Assembly (NCBI GenBank): GCA_032160705.1
Contig: JAVHVE010000003.1
Coordinates: 1 to 64,000, forward strand
Direction: 5' to 3'
Source: QHXM01 sp032160705
Lineage (GTDB): Bacteria; Acidobacteriota; Blastocatellia; Pyrinomonadales; Pyrinomonadaceae
DNA: 64,000 bases
In this document: positions 8,168-16,391 of the stretch, one piece after another
How positions within the stretch are numbered: the first letter of the stretch is position 1
Layout of the letters: each line of letters opens with the position of its first letter
Made by a program: the position numbers and the translations under genes
Notes under the pieces: model-generated
The model's input: the letters and a program-made list of their open reading frames with translations, nothing else
Told to the model about the DNA's origin: nothing
Databases searched by the model: none

Positions 8168-9628
8168 TTGAGTGATTCCCAGACAGATAAGTTCCGCGAC
8201 GAGTGCGGCGTGTTCGGCATTTACGGCCACGCGGAAGCGGCGCGGCTCGCCTATCTGGGTCTCTACGCCTTGCAGCATCGCGGGCAGGAATCCTGCGGCA
8301 TCGTCTCCAGTGACGGCGCGGAGCTTCGCAGTGAGCGCGCGATGGGTCTGGTCTCCGACGTGTTCAATCAGGAGCGGCTCGACCGCTTGCCGGGCGCGAG
8401 CGCCATCGGGCATGTGCGCTACTCGACCGCCGGGGAAGTCTCCATCCGCGAAGCGCAGCCTTTCCTCGTCGCCTGCCAGCACGGGCAGGTCGCGGTTTGT
8501 CACAACGGCAATCTCCCCTTCGCCACCGAAGAGAGAAAGCGCCTGGAACGCGAAGGGGCAATCTTCTCTTCAACCTCGGACACGGAAGTTATCCTGCACG
8601 GCGTGGCTCGCTCGCGCGCCGCTTCGATCCTCGAAGCCATCCCGGAAGTTTTGTGCGAAACCGAAGGCGCATTTTCCATGCTCTTTCTGACGCCGAAAGC
8701 CTTAGTCGCCATCCGCGACCCGCGCGGTTTTCGCCCGCTGGCGCTGGCGCAACTGGGTGACACCTGGGTCGTCGCTTCCGAAACCTGCGCGTTTGATTTG
8801 ATCGATGCACTCTACGTCCGTGATGTCGAGCCGGGCGAGATGATTATCATTGACGAGGATGGCCTGCACTCTTCGCACCCGCTTCCCCCACGCCCGCACT
8901 CGATGTGCATTTTCGAGCACGTTTATTTCGCGCGCCCCGATTCCGTCATCTACGGCCATTCGGTCAACGAGTCGCGTCACAAGATGGGTAAGCGCCTCGC
9001 CATTGAGCATCCCGCCGACGCAGACATCGTCGTGCCCGTGCCTGATTCGGGCGTGGCGGCGGCCATCGGCTACGCGGCGCAAAGCAAGATCAATTATCGT
9101 CAAGGGCTGGTGCGTAACCACTACGTCGGGCGCACCTTCATCGAGCCGAAGCAATCAATCCGTTCCTTCGGCGTTCGCATCAAGCTCAATCCCGTACGAC
9201 ACCTGATCGAAGGCCGCCGCATCGTCCTGATTGACGATTCGATTGTGCGCGGCACGACCTCGAAGAAGATCGTGCGGATGGTTAGAGAAGCCGGAGCGGC
9301 GGAAGTCCACATGCGTATCAGTTGCCCGCCGACCATTAGCCCTTGCTTCTACGGCGTGGACACGCCCGACAAGACAGACCTCATCGCCGCGCAGATGTCC
9401 GTCGAAGATATTCGCCAGTTCATCGAAGCAGACTCGCTTGGCTATCTCTCGCTCGAAGGAATGCTCGAAGCGACAGGCATCCAGGCGGACTCGTCCTGCG
9501 TCGCCTGCTGGACGTGCCGCTACCCGACGCGTATCACGAAAGAAGCAGAAACCCAATGGGCGCGCGAGCATGAGCCCGTGCCGTCCGACATACCCCTGAA
9601 AGAAGAGAGCGAGGCGGCACTTCCATGA
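8168..9628 (+). CDS. purF: Amidophosphoribosyltransferase (PurF)
   Basis: 486 residues. It catalyses the first step of purine synthesis: PRPP plus glutamine to phosphoribosylamine. The N-terminal nucleophile is Cys13 (DECGVFGIYGH), so a 12-residue propeptide must be removed, as in the Bacillus-type enzyme. LQHRGQESCGI is the glutaminase block and VLIDDSIVRGTTS the PRPP loop. Cysteines in CAFD, ISCPPTISPC and SSCVACWTC fit the Fe-S-cluster form. The start is TTG 8168, with GAGGAAA in front; no in-frame ATG exists nearby. It overlaps the next gene by four bases (ATGA), so it heads the purine/metallo-beta-lactamase group. Confidence 0.95.
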   Translation: MSDSQTDKFRDECGVFGIYGHAEAARLAYLGLYALQHRGQESCGIVSSDGAELRSERAMGLVSDVFNQERLDRLPGASAIGHVRYSTAGEVSIREAQPFLVACQHGQVAVCHNGNLPFATEERKRLEREGAIFSSTSDTEVILHGVARSRAASILEAIPEVLCETEGAFSMLFLTPKALVAIRDPRGFRPLALAQLGDTWVVASETCAFDLIDALYVRDVEPGEMIIIDEDGLHSSHPLPPRPHSMCIFEHVYFARPDSVIYGHSVNESRHKMGKRLAIEHPADADIVVPVPDSGVAAAIGYAAQSKINYRQGLVRNHYVGRTFIEPKQSIRSFGVRIKLNPVRHLIEGRRIVLIDDSIVRGTTSKKIVRMVREAGAAEVHMRISCPPTISPCFYGVDTPDKTDLIAAQMSVEDIRQFIEADSLGYLSLEGMLEATGIQADSSCVACWTCRYPTRITKEAETQWAREHEPVPSDIPLKEESEAALP

Positions 9629-10713
9629 ATCCTGAGCCGCTTGTGCCTCCACCACCGTCCGGGCAAAACAGGCAAGCGCGAGATGGTCGGCGTGTTCTCG
9701 TCATCCTGGCCATCGTCAGCATCGTTTTAATCATCGCCGGAATTCTCCTCGTTAGATACTGGAAGAAAGAGCAGACCGTTGCGCTGCCGCAGCCTTCAGG
9801 CGACGAGCTTCAGGTTCACATCCTGAACATCGGGCAGGGAGATTCAATTTTAATCATTGCGCCGGGCGGAAAATCCGTGCTCGTTGACGCGGGCACACCC
9901 GGCAGCGGGCAGGCCGTGCTCGACGCGATGAAGCGTTATAACGTGAAGCAGATTGACCTGATGATCGCCACGCACGCGCACGCAGACCACATCGGCGGCG
10001 CAGATGAAGTCTTGCACGCCACTAAAGTCAGCACAGTGCTCGACAGCCGTGTTCCGCACACGACGAAAAACTACGAGGACTTTCTCGCAGCCGTGAACCA
10101 GAGCGGAGCAAAATACATCGCGGCATCGCCGGGGCAGACATTTGATCTTGGCGGCAACGCGCAGCTCACAGTGCTCGCGCCTATCCAGCCTTTCTTCACC
10201 AAAAATCAATTGCGTTCGGGCGCAAACGAGCCGAACGCCAATTCGGTCGTCGCGCGTCTCGACTACGGAGATTTTTCCATGCTGCTGACGGGCGATGCCG
10301 AAGCCGAAACCGAAGAGCGCTTGATGAAGACCAATGCTAACATCAAGACAAAGGTGCTCAAGGTCGGGCATCACGGCTCGCGCTATGCTTCTTCGGAAAA
10401 GTTTCTTCGTCAGGGCGGGTTTGAAGCGGCGATTATCTCTGACGGCGCAGAGAATCGTTACGGCCATCCCAGCCAGGAAGCCCTGAATCGCTTCAGACAG
10501 ATGGGCATGAAACTCTACCGGACGGATTTGGAAGGCGAGATTACAATCGTCTCGCGCGGGTCTGGCTACGAGATTAGAACCGAGCGAACAGCGACCGGCG
10601 ATTTGTGGGCGGGGCGCACGCCGCCAAAAGACGACGCGGCGCGTGAACAGTCCGACCTGGGCGAGACGGGACAGTCATCAAGACAATCAAGGCGCGCCGG
10701 AAGTGGCAGGTAA
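9625..10713 (+). CDS. Membrane-anchored metallo-beta-lactamase-fold protein, ComEC C-domain-like
   Basis: 362 residues. One transmembrane helix (residues 23-44) is preceded by a Pro-rich cytoplasmic tail. It anchors an extracytoplasmic MBL domain: HILNIGQGDSILI, then the metal motif His117-Ala-His119-Ala-Asp121-His122, SMLLTGDAE and VGHHGSRYASS. This is the domain that forms the C-terminal part of ComEC/Rec2 but here it stands alone without the permease. It may be a nuclease or phosphodiesterase at the membrane. A DUF3006 gene follows, a usual partner of such genes. It is a paralogue of the protein at 11668-12828. Confidence 0.85.
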   Translation: MNPEPLVPPPPSGQNRQARDGRRVLVILAIVSIVLIIAGILLVRYWKKEQTVALPQPSGDELQVHILNIGQGDSILIIAPGGKSVLVDAGTPGSGQAVLDAMKRYNVKQIDLMIATHAHADHIGGADEVLHATKVSTVLDSRVPHTTKNYEDFLAAVNQSGAKYIAASPGQTFDLGGNAQLTVLAPIQPFFTKNQLRSGANEPNANSVVARLDYGDFSMLLTGDAEAETEERLMKTNANIKTKVLKVGHHGSRYASSEKFLRQGGFEAAIISDGAENRYGHPSQEALNRFRQMGMKLYRTDLEGEITIVSRGSGYEIRTERTATGDLWAGRTPPKDDAAREQSDLGETGQSSRQSRRAGSGR

Positions 10714-10777
10714 GCAGCAACGCTTGAGAAGCTGTTTGAGAAGTCTCGGCAGGGACGGCTTTAAGGAGAAAGAATAA

Positions 10778-11071
10778 ATGGCTGACCGCGACGATCAATC
10801 GAAGCGCGCGGCTTCGAGACAAATCCGTGCGGAGATAGATCGAATCGAAGATAATAAGATGGCCGTCCTGCTGGTTAATGATGACGGCAAGACGCAGTTG
10901 GACGTACCCGTCGCGTTGCTGCCCGAAGGCGCAGGCGACGGCGATCACTTGCGCATCACCATCTCGATTGATAAAGGATCAAGGGACGAATCGGCAGCCC
11001 GCGTCAAAAAATTGCAGGACAAGCTGGCGCAAACGGGCGGCGCTGAGGAGCAAAAGGATTTCAAGCTCTGA
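10778..11071 (+). CDS. DUF3006 family protein
   Basis: 97 residues. The core IRAEIDRIEDNKMAVLLVND then VPVALLPEGAGDGDHLRITI matches the small beta-barrel DUF3006, which is usually encoded beside ComEC-like MBL proteins. The C-terminal quarter is a charged helix (SAARVKKLQDKLAQTGG). No enzymatic residues are seen; it is probably an accessory or binding domain for the MBL partner. AAGGAGAAAGAATA precedes the ATG. It lies in the operon-like run purF-MBL-DUF3006. Confidence 0.8.
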   Translation: MADRDDQSKRAASRQIRAEIDRIEDNKMAVLLVNDDGKTQLDVPVALLPEGAGDGDHLRITISIDKGSRDESAARVKKLQDKLAQTGGAEEQKDFKL

Positions 11072-11151
11072 TGATGATTTCTTGACTAGCCCTTCTCCTT
11101 AGAGTTCCAGATGAATGATACAATCCCCCTGATAGGAGAGGTAAATAGTAT

Positions 11152-11376
11152 ATGGTGACTATCACATTTTCCGACCGTGAGACTGAGAAGCGGGCGCTCG
11201 CCTTCTTGCTCGGACGTTTTTCTGGTCGGGTTCTCCGCTCAGGCGAACATTTAGTGCCCGAGTCTGCGCTGGAAGCGCTCGCGGACCAGAATATTCCGTT
11301 TACCGTCAAGGGAAAAACAACCTATGAGCAGCAGATAGCGGCGATTCGAGGTGCTGCTTCCACTCCAGTTCAATAA
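11152..11376 (+). CDS. Small conserved hypothetical protein, first gene of a pair
   Basis: 74 residues (MVTITFSDRETEKRALAFLL ... GKTTYEQQIAAIRG). GGAGAGG precedes the ATG. The gene overlaps the next one by 26 bases. I recall this arrangement, a small acidic protein followed by a protein with a SYETQKVEGHWR block, from other bacteria as a conserved two-gene unit; its function is unknown. The size and overlap are reminiscent of toxin-antitoxin operons, but no TA motif is recognised. Confidence 0.65.
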   Translation: MVTITFSDRETEKRALAFLLGRFSGRVLRSGEHLVPESALEALADQNIPFTVKGKTTYEQQIAAIRGAASTPVQ

Positions 11377-11640
11377 CGGGCGAGATGTGCCGGGTGAATG
11401 GCTCGCTGAAGCGGTCTTAGAATTGTTGATTATTCCGGCGCAGCCAGTTACGAAACGCAGAAGGTTGAAGGGCACTGGCGGCATGGCGGTGTTCTCTACC
11501 GGGATAATCTGGTGCGAATTGTTGTTGATCTACCTGACTCGCCGAAGAATCGTCGCTGGATGAAGGAGTTCAAGAATCGCTGGAGAGCGCGCCTCGAACA
11601 AGTCGAGTTGTGGATGGGTGAGCTATCGCATCGAGATTGA
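11351..11640 (+). pseudogene. Second gene of the small pair, broken by a -1 frameshift
   Basis: From GTG 11351 one frame reads MLLPLQFNNGRDVPGEWLAE then AVLEL. Shortly after (about 11430) the sequence continues only in another frame: VDYSGAASYETQKVEGHWR, HGGVLYRDNLVRIVVDLPDS, then ARLEQVELWMGELSHRD and stop at 11640. Restoring one base (GAATTG to GAATTGG) rejoins the two into one protein of about 96 residues. Both halves look like one conserved hypothetical family. Either the gene is inactive, or the base was lost in sequencing or assembly. It is the partner of the gene at 11152. Confidence 0.7.
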
Positions 11641-11667
11641 ATAAAGCGAAAAAAAGAGGATATTTCA

Positions 11668-12828
11668 GTGGCGCGAACTAAAGGCGGATGCGGGTGCGCG
11701 ATAGCGGTGCTGGTGGTTTTTCTCGGCGCGCTGGGCTTCATTGGCTACAAATTTGTCTTGCCCTGGTGGAATAAGCAGCCGCCGCCCGCGTCTGGCAAAG
11801 AGTTGCGCGTTCATGTGCTGGACGTGGGGCAGGGGGATGCAATCCTCATCGTTGGGCCTGAAAAAGTCGTGCTGATTGATGCGGGCGACGAGAAGAACGG
11901 CAAGAAGGTGGTCGAGGCGCTCAGGCTCAAAGGTGTTCAGCAGATTGATTACTTCATAGCCACGCACGCGCACCCGGATCACATCGGCGGCGCGCCCGAT
12001 GTCTTCGCCAGCTTCAAAGTGGGCACGGTGCTGCATAACGATTTTCCGCCGCCGGAAGTCGTCGCAGCAAACGAGGCTGCCAACGCCGCTCAGAGCGGAG
12101 ATAAAAAGCAGAGCAAGAAACAGCCAGCGCCAAAGAGGCAGGGCAAGGTTGTGGAATTGCCGCCCGTCAAAGCCTACAACGGTTTCAAGAGCGCCGTGGA
12201 GCAGGCGGGTGCGGAATTCAAAAAGGCCGAGCCTGAACAGAAGATCGAGCTGGGCGGCGGCGCGATTTTGACAGTGCTCGCTCCCATCCCGCCCCTCTTC
12301 ACGAAAGAGAAGATCGCCGCCAGCCGCAAAGGCAACGAGTCAAACGCCAACTCCATCGTCATGCGTCTCGACTACGGAGACTTCTCCATGCTGCTCACCG
12401 GCGACGCCGAAGAGCAAACGGAAGAACGCCTCGTCCAGAAGGAGACGAACCTTCAGGCGACTGTTTTGAAGGTCGCGCATCACGGGTCGAAGTATGCGTC
12501 TTCTGAAGGCTTTCTCCGACGCGTCCAGCCGAAGGCCGCGATCATTTCCATGGCTGAGTTCAATCGCTACGGCCATCCCAATCAGGATGTGCTCAATCGC
12601 CTGAAAGCGGCGGGTGTCACACAGCTCTACCGCACAGATTTGCAAGGAGAGATTGCCATCACCACGACCGGCAAGCTGAAAGACGGAAAGCTCTACGAGA
12701 TTAAGGCCGCGAAAGAAACCAAAAGCGATCTCTGGCTCGGGCGCGAGGGTGAAAAGAACGACTCCTCAAGCTCCGGCTTCATCACCTACGGCGACTACGG
12801 CCCACCACCGAGACAAAGGAAAAAGTGA
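11668..12828 (+). CDS. Second membrane-anchored ComEC-like metallo-beta-lactamase-fold protein
   Basis: 386 residues. The transmembrane anchor is residues 11-30; HVLDVGQGDAILI and His100-Ala-His102-Pro-Asp104-His105 form the MBL core. DYGDFSMLLTGDAE and VAHHGSKYASSEGFLRR are nearly identical to the paralogue at 9625. It differs by a Lys/Gln-rich insertion of about 40 residues (near 130-170, GDKKQSKKQPAPKRQGK) that could bind nucleic acid. The start is GTG 11668 with AGAGGA upstream. Tandem duplication followed by insertion is likely. It is separated from purM by heptad element A2. Confidence 0.85.
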   Translation: MARTKGGCGCAIAVLVVFLGALGFIGYKFVLPWWNKQPPPASGKELRVHVLDVGQGDAILIVGPEKVVLIDAGDEKNGKKVVEALRLKGVQQIDYFIATHAHPDHIGGAPDVFASFKVGTVLHNDFPPPEVVAANEAANAAQSGDKKQSKKQPAPKRQGKVVELPPVKAYNGFKSAVEQAGAEFKKAEPEQKIELGGGAILTVLAPIPPLFTKEKIAASRKGNESNANSIVMRLDYGDFSMLLTGDAEEQTEERLVQKETNLQATVLKVAHHGSKYASSEGFLRRVQPKAAIISMAEFNRYGHPNQDVLNRLKAAGVTQLYRTDLQGEIAITTTGKLKDGKLYEIKAAKETKSDLWLGREGEKNDSSSSGFITYGDYGPPPRQRKK

Positions 12829-12830
12829 TG

Positions 12831-12945
12831 GAAAGCAGGAGTCAGGAGACAGAAGTCAGAAGTCAGAAGAAAAGAATATCTGTAGCAGTGGTTCTCCGCC
12901 TTATTATTCTGACTCCTGGATTCTGAATTCTGGATTCTGCTTTCC
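12831..12945. repeat. Heptad inverted repeat, family A (element A2)
   Basis: Left arm GCAGGAGTCAGGAGACAGAA and onward; right arm CTGACTCCTGGATTCTG and onward. The loop contains GCAGTGGTTCTCCGCC. It runs from the stop of the MBL gene to about 20 bases before purM. Confidence 0.9.
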
Positions 12946-12964
12946 GTCACCTCTCACTTGAATT

Positions 12965-13993
12965 ATGAATATTACTTACAGCGACGCGGGCGTTTCGATT
13001 GATGCGGCGAATGCCGCGACGGAAAAGATTAAGCGGTTGGCGCGGGCGACGTTCAACGAGCGCACGCTTTCCGAGATTGGAAGCTTCGGCGGGATGTTTG
13101 ACGGCGCGTTCCCAGGCCTCAAGCAGCCGGTGCTCGTCGCCTCGGCTGACGGCGTCGGCACGAAACTCAAAATCGCATTTGCTACTAACACGCACAACAC
13201 CATCGGGCGCGACCTGGTTAATCACTGCACCAACGATATTCTGGTTCAGGGCGCGCGCCCGCTCTTCTTTCTCGATTACATCGCAACGGGCGTGCTCGCG
13301 CCCGATGTGGTCGCGGGCATAGTCGAGGGTGTTGCGACAGGATGCCGCGAGAACGGCTGCGTGTTGCTTGGGGGAGAGACGGCGGAGATGCCAGGCTTTT
13401 ACGGTGAAGGTGAATATGATGTCGCGGGTTTTATCGTCGGCGTGGTTGACCGCGAGAAGGTGATTGACGGGCAGCGGATTGTGGCGGGCGATACGGTACT
13501 CGTGCTTCCCAGTGTTGGCCTGCATACTAACGGCTACTCGCTTGCCCGGAAACTCTTCTTTGAAGTGGCAGGCTATCAGGTTGACACACGCCTGGATGAG
13601 CTAGGTGAGACAGTTGGCGCTGCGCTTCTCGCACCTCACGCCAGTTACCTGCCCGCGCTCGCAGGGTTGCTCGACTCAAATCTCATCAAAGGTCTGGCGC
13701 ACATCACGGGCGGCGGCTTGACCGAGAACATCCCGCGCATCCTGCCCGAAGGAACGGGCGTTCATATCAATAGGGATACATGGCCTGTGCTTCCCGTCTT
13801 CAAACTGATGCAGGAGATCGGCAACGTCCCCGGCGCGGAGATGTATCGCACCTTCAACATGGGAGTCGGCATGGTCATCATTGCCACCCCGCAGGACGCG
13901 GAAGCAATCAAAGCTCACATCAAACAGCGCGGCGAAACCATCTACGAAATTGGGCGCGTGACGGAAGGCGAGCGCGAAGTCGTTATCGAATAA
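12965..13993 (+). CDS. purM: Phosphoribosylformylglycinamidine cyclo-ligase (PurM)
   Basis: 342 residues, the family's usual length. It forms AIR from FGAM and ATP (fifth purine step). TYSDAGVSIDAANAATEKIK opens the protein, LVASADGVGTKLKIA and VNHCTNDILVQGA are the metal/ATP-binding DGVGTK and ND blocks, LLGGETAEMPGFY the glycine-rich segment, and GLHTNGYSLARKL the late signature. The ATG comes after element A2 with no Shine-Dalgarno sequence visible. purN follows across element C1, so purF, purM and purN lie on one strand within 7 kb. Confidence 0.96.
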   Translation: MNITYSDAGVSIDAANAATEKIKRLARATFNERTLSEIGSFGGMFDGAFPGLKQPVLVASADGVGTKLKIAFATNTHNTIGRDLVNHCTNDILVQGARPLFFLDYIATGVLAPDVVAGIVEGVATGCRENGCVLLGGETAEMPGFYGEGEYDVAGFIVGVVDREKVIDGQRIVAGDTVLVLPSVGLHTNGYSLARKLFFEVAGYQVDTRLDELGETVGAALLAPHASYLPALAGLLDSNLIKGLAHITGGGLTENIPRILPEGTGVHINRDTWPVLPVFKLMQEIGNVPGAEMYRTFNMGVGMVIIATPQDAEAIKAHIKQRGETIYEIGRVTEGEREVVIE

Positions 13994-13998
13994 AATCA

Positions 13999-14091
13999 AG
14001 TCTGAAGTCTGGAGACTGAAGTCTGAAGTCAAAAGAAAGAGAAATGCTTTTGACCTCGGACTCCAGACTCCAGACTTCAGTCTCCAGACTT
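13999..14091. repeat. Heptad inverted repeat, family C (element C1)
   Basis: Left arm AGTCTGAAGTCTGGAGACTG and onward (7-mers GTCTGAA/GTCTGGA); right arm ACTCCAGACTCCAGACTTCA and onward. It fills purM stop to purN start; the last repeat base touches the purN ATG at 14092. Confidence 0.9.
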
Positions 14092-14721
14092 ATGCTTCAT
14101 ATTGGCATTCTGATTTCCGGTCGCGGCTCGAACATGCTGGCGCTAGCGGACGCTGTTGCTGAAGGGCGCATTCCCGGCGCTGGAATAGCCATCGTCATCA
14201 GCGACCAGGCGAGCGCGGCGGGCATTGCGCGGGCTGCCGAGCGCGGGATTAAAACTCTCGTCATCGAGCGACGAGGGCGCACGCGCGTCGAGCACGACCG
14301 CGAAACAATCGCCACCTTGCAGGAACATCAAGTTGATTTAGTCTGTCTCGCCGGTTACATGCGGCTGCTCTCCGTCGAGTTCATCGAAGCCTACCGTCAT
14401 CGCATCCTCAACATTCATCCTTCCTTGCTGCCCTCGTTTCCTGGCCTCGACCCGCAGCGACAGGCCATCGAACACGGCGTCAAATGGACGGGCTGCACTG
14501 TCCACTTCGTTGACGAAACACTCGACGGCGGCCCAATCGTCGCGCAAACTCCTGTGCCGGTCGAAGGCAATGACACGGTTGAGACTCTGTCGGCGCGCAT
14601 TCTTGTCGAAGAACACCGGGCTTATGCGGAGGCAGTCGCGCTCGTCGTCAGCAGCGAGTATGAAATCGCGGGGCGGCGCGTCAAAAGAAGACCTTCATCC
14701 GATAATGGCCAGACCCGATAG
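14092..14721 (+). CDS. purN: Phosphoribosylglycinamide formyltransferase (PurN)
   Basis: 209 residues. It transfers a formyl group from 10-formyl-THF to GAR. LISGRGSNM is the phosphate loop. The catalytic triad is Asn107, His109 (NIHPSLLPSFPG) and Asp145 (DETLDGG), equivalent to the well-known Asn/His/Asp of the E. coli enzyme. The start is ATG 14092, where the conserved HIGILISGRGS begins; the frame open from 14044 is only translated repeat C1. No Shine-Dalgarno sequence is seen. Repeat D follows. Confidence 0.95.
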   Translation: MLHIGILISGRGSNMLALADAVAEGRIPGAGIAIVISDQASAAGIARAAERGIKTLVIERRGRTRVEHDRETIATLQEHQVDLVCLAGYMRLLSVEFIEAYRHRILNIHPSLLPSFPGLDPQRQAIEHGVKWTGCTVHFVDETLDGGPIVAQTPVPVEGNDTVETLSARILVEEHRAYAEAVALVVSSEYEIAGRRVKRRPSSDNGQTR

Positions 14722-14740
14722 ACGTGACGAGAAAAGAATT

Positions 14741-14829
14741 TGACAGGATTATCAAGATTAAGAAGAAGAGGTAGGACAGAAGAGCTTGATATTATTTCTT
14801 TCATCCTGTCCATCTTGTTAATCCTGTCT
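14741..14829. repeat. Inverted repeat with 9-10 bp units (family D)
   Basis: Left arm GACAGGATTATCAAGATTA, right arm CATCCTGTCCATCTTGTTAATC and CTGTC. The unit is about 9 bp (GACAGGATT/ATCAAGATT), so it differs from the heptad families but has the same layout. It lies between purN and the cupin gene. Confidence 0.8.
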
Positions 14830-14866
14830 AAATTTTGCTTGAGGAATATCATAGCCGGAGATGCAA

Positions 14867-15226
14867 ATGGAAAAAGTAAACATCGAACAAAAGCTCTCAC
14901 TGTTCAGTGAGCACTGGAAGCCGAAGATCGCCGGAGAATTGAACGGTCAATACATCAAGCTGGTGAAGTTTAAGGGGGCGTTCGTCTGGCATCACCACGA
15001 CCAAGAGGACGAGATGTTCTTTGTCGTGAAGGGGCGATTTCGGATGGAGTTCGAGGATCGCAGCGAATGGATTGAAGAGGGCGAGTTCATCGTCGTCCCG
15101 CGCGGCATCGAGCATAGACCCATCGCCGAGGAAGAAGCCCACGTCCTGCTGTTCGAGCCAGTCTCGACACTCAACACGGGCAACGTCGAAGACGAATTAA
15201 CGCTTCCAGAATTGGAGAGAATTTAA
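14867..15226 (+). CDS. Cupin-domain protein
   Basis: 119 residues forming a single small cupin. WHHHDQEDEMFFVVKGRF is the first metal-binding motif (G(X)5HXH(X)3-4E type), and GEFIVVPRGIEHRPIAEEEA the second, with a histidine. The likely roles are metal-dependent isomerase, dioxygenase or small-molecule binding; the substrate is unknown. I start at ATG 14867 because GGAG lies 6 bases upstream; an ATG at 14861 is too close to it. It stands after purN and repeat D. Confidence 0.85.
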   Translation: MEKVNIEQKLSLFSEHWKPKIAGELNGQYIKLVKFKGAFVWHHHDQEDEMFFVVKGRFRMEFEDRSEWIEEGEFIVVPRGIEHRPIAEEEAHVLLFEPVSTLNTGNVEDELTLPELERI

Positions 15227-15270
15227 TACCAGTCATGCGAAGCGCGTGGCTCGCGTTGTTCCCTTGTGAA

Positions 15271-16179
15271 TCATCCGCTCTTCTTTTTACCGCCGAGAGC
15301 GACAGCACGGTTGAATGCGGCATAGACGGCTTTCGAGAGCACAGTGCGGAGCGAGCCTTTCTCCATCTGGTAAATCGCTTCGGCTGATGTGCCGCCGGGA
15401 GACGTGACCATGTTCCTCAATTCAGCCGGATGCTTGCCTGATTCCTGCGCGAAGAGGACTGAGCCGAGCATCGTTTGCAACACCAACTCCTGCGCGACGT
15501 GGCGCGAGAATCCCATGTGCACGCCCGCGTCCACGAGAGCTTCCATGACCAGAAAGATGTAGGTTGGCCCGGTCGCAGACAGCGCGGTCGCCATATCAAT
15601 CATCCTCTCGGTCTCCACGTACATCTCACGCCCCAGAGCAGCAAGCATGGCGCGCACCTGAGCCTGCTGCGCTTCGGTGACTTCCGGCGTCGCCGTCCAC
15701 GCGGTCATCCCCTGACCGATCTGCGCGGGCGTGTTCGGCATCGCGCGCACAATGGCCGGGTGCAGCAATTCTCCGGCAATCGTCTCGCCGTGCGCGCCCG
15801 CTACAATAGAGAGCACCAGTTGATCCAGGTGCAAAGCTCCCTTCAATTCGTTGAGTACGAGAGCGAGCCGCTGCGGCTTGACGGCGAGAATGATGATCGA
15901 ATTGGAGCGCACCTCGCTGGATGCGCCCTTGGCTACCAGCGGCTCGGTCACTGCCTCACGATTGCTCTCAAAGACGCGCATGCCGTATCTCGCCTGAAGC
16001 TCCTCGCGGCGCGCGACGCGCGGGTGGCTGCCCGTAATCTGTTCGGGCGTGACGAGCTTTTGCCTGAGCAGCCCGGCGATCATCGCCTCGGCCATCATGC
16101 CGCAGCCGATGAATGACAACTGCGTGCCCTTGAGAGGGTTCGTGTTCGCTGTGTGGTCTGTTTCCTGTGAAATGTTCAT
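15271..16179 (-). CDS. proC: Pyrroline-5-carboxylate reductase (ProC)
   Basis: 302 residues. It reduces pyrroline-5-carboxylate to proline with NAD(P)H. SFIGCGMMAEAMIAGLL is the N-terminal Rossmann motif, ILAVKPQRL the conserved VKPQ block, and VRAMPNTPAQIGQGMTAW and TALSATGPTYIFLVMEAL the signature regions; VTSPGGTSAEAIYQME is the late substrate-binding segment. It is longer than usual (about 270) by an N-terminal leader of about 20 residues and a small Lys-rich tail. It is convergent with the cupin gene and divergent from tyrS. Confidence 0.92.
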   Translation of the reverse strand: MNISQETDHTANTNPLKGTQLSFIGCGMMAEAMIAGLLRQKLVTPEQITGSHPRVARREELQARYGMRVFESNREAVTEPLVAKGASSEVRSNSIIILAVKPQRLALVLNELKGALHLDQLVLSIVAGAHGETIAGELLHPAIVRAMPNTPAQIGQGMTAWTATPEVTEAQQAQVRAMLAALGREMYVETERMIDMATALSATGPTYIFLVMEALVDAGVHMGFSRHVAQELVLQTMLGSVLFAQESGKHPAELRNMVTSPGGTSAEAIYQMEKGSLRTVLSKAVYAAFNRAVALGGKKKSG

Positions 16180-16391
16180 CTCAATTTTTTCTTCGTTGAC
16201 GCGGGATTTTGAGAACTGATGCCTGCCGAGAAGATAGCGCAGCCGCCACGAGATGCGCTACTCTATCTCTTCAGACTTTGAAAAACTTTCACGCTGGAGG
16301 CGTCAAGACTTAACTCAAATTACTATTGCTTATCCTCCGCATCTAACGTTTTCTCCTTTGTGCCTCCGGTGTGAAATGATTTTTATCTGCT

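Noticed and set aside
8172..9599. Long open frames in other phases within purF
   Set aside because: Shadow frames caused by GC-rich third codon positions; the purF frame explains the sequence.
16180..16391. T-box leader of tyrS
   Set aside because: No specifier-loop or T-box-like TGGNACCGCG sequence is visible.
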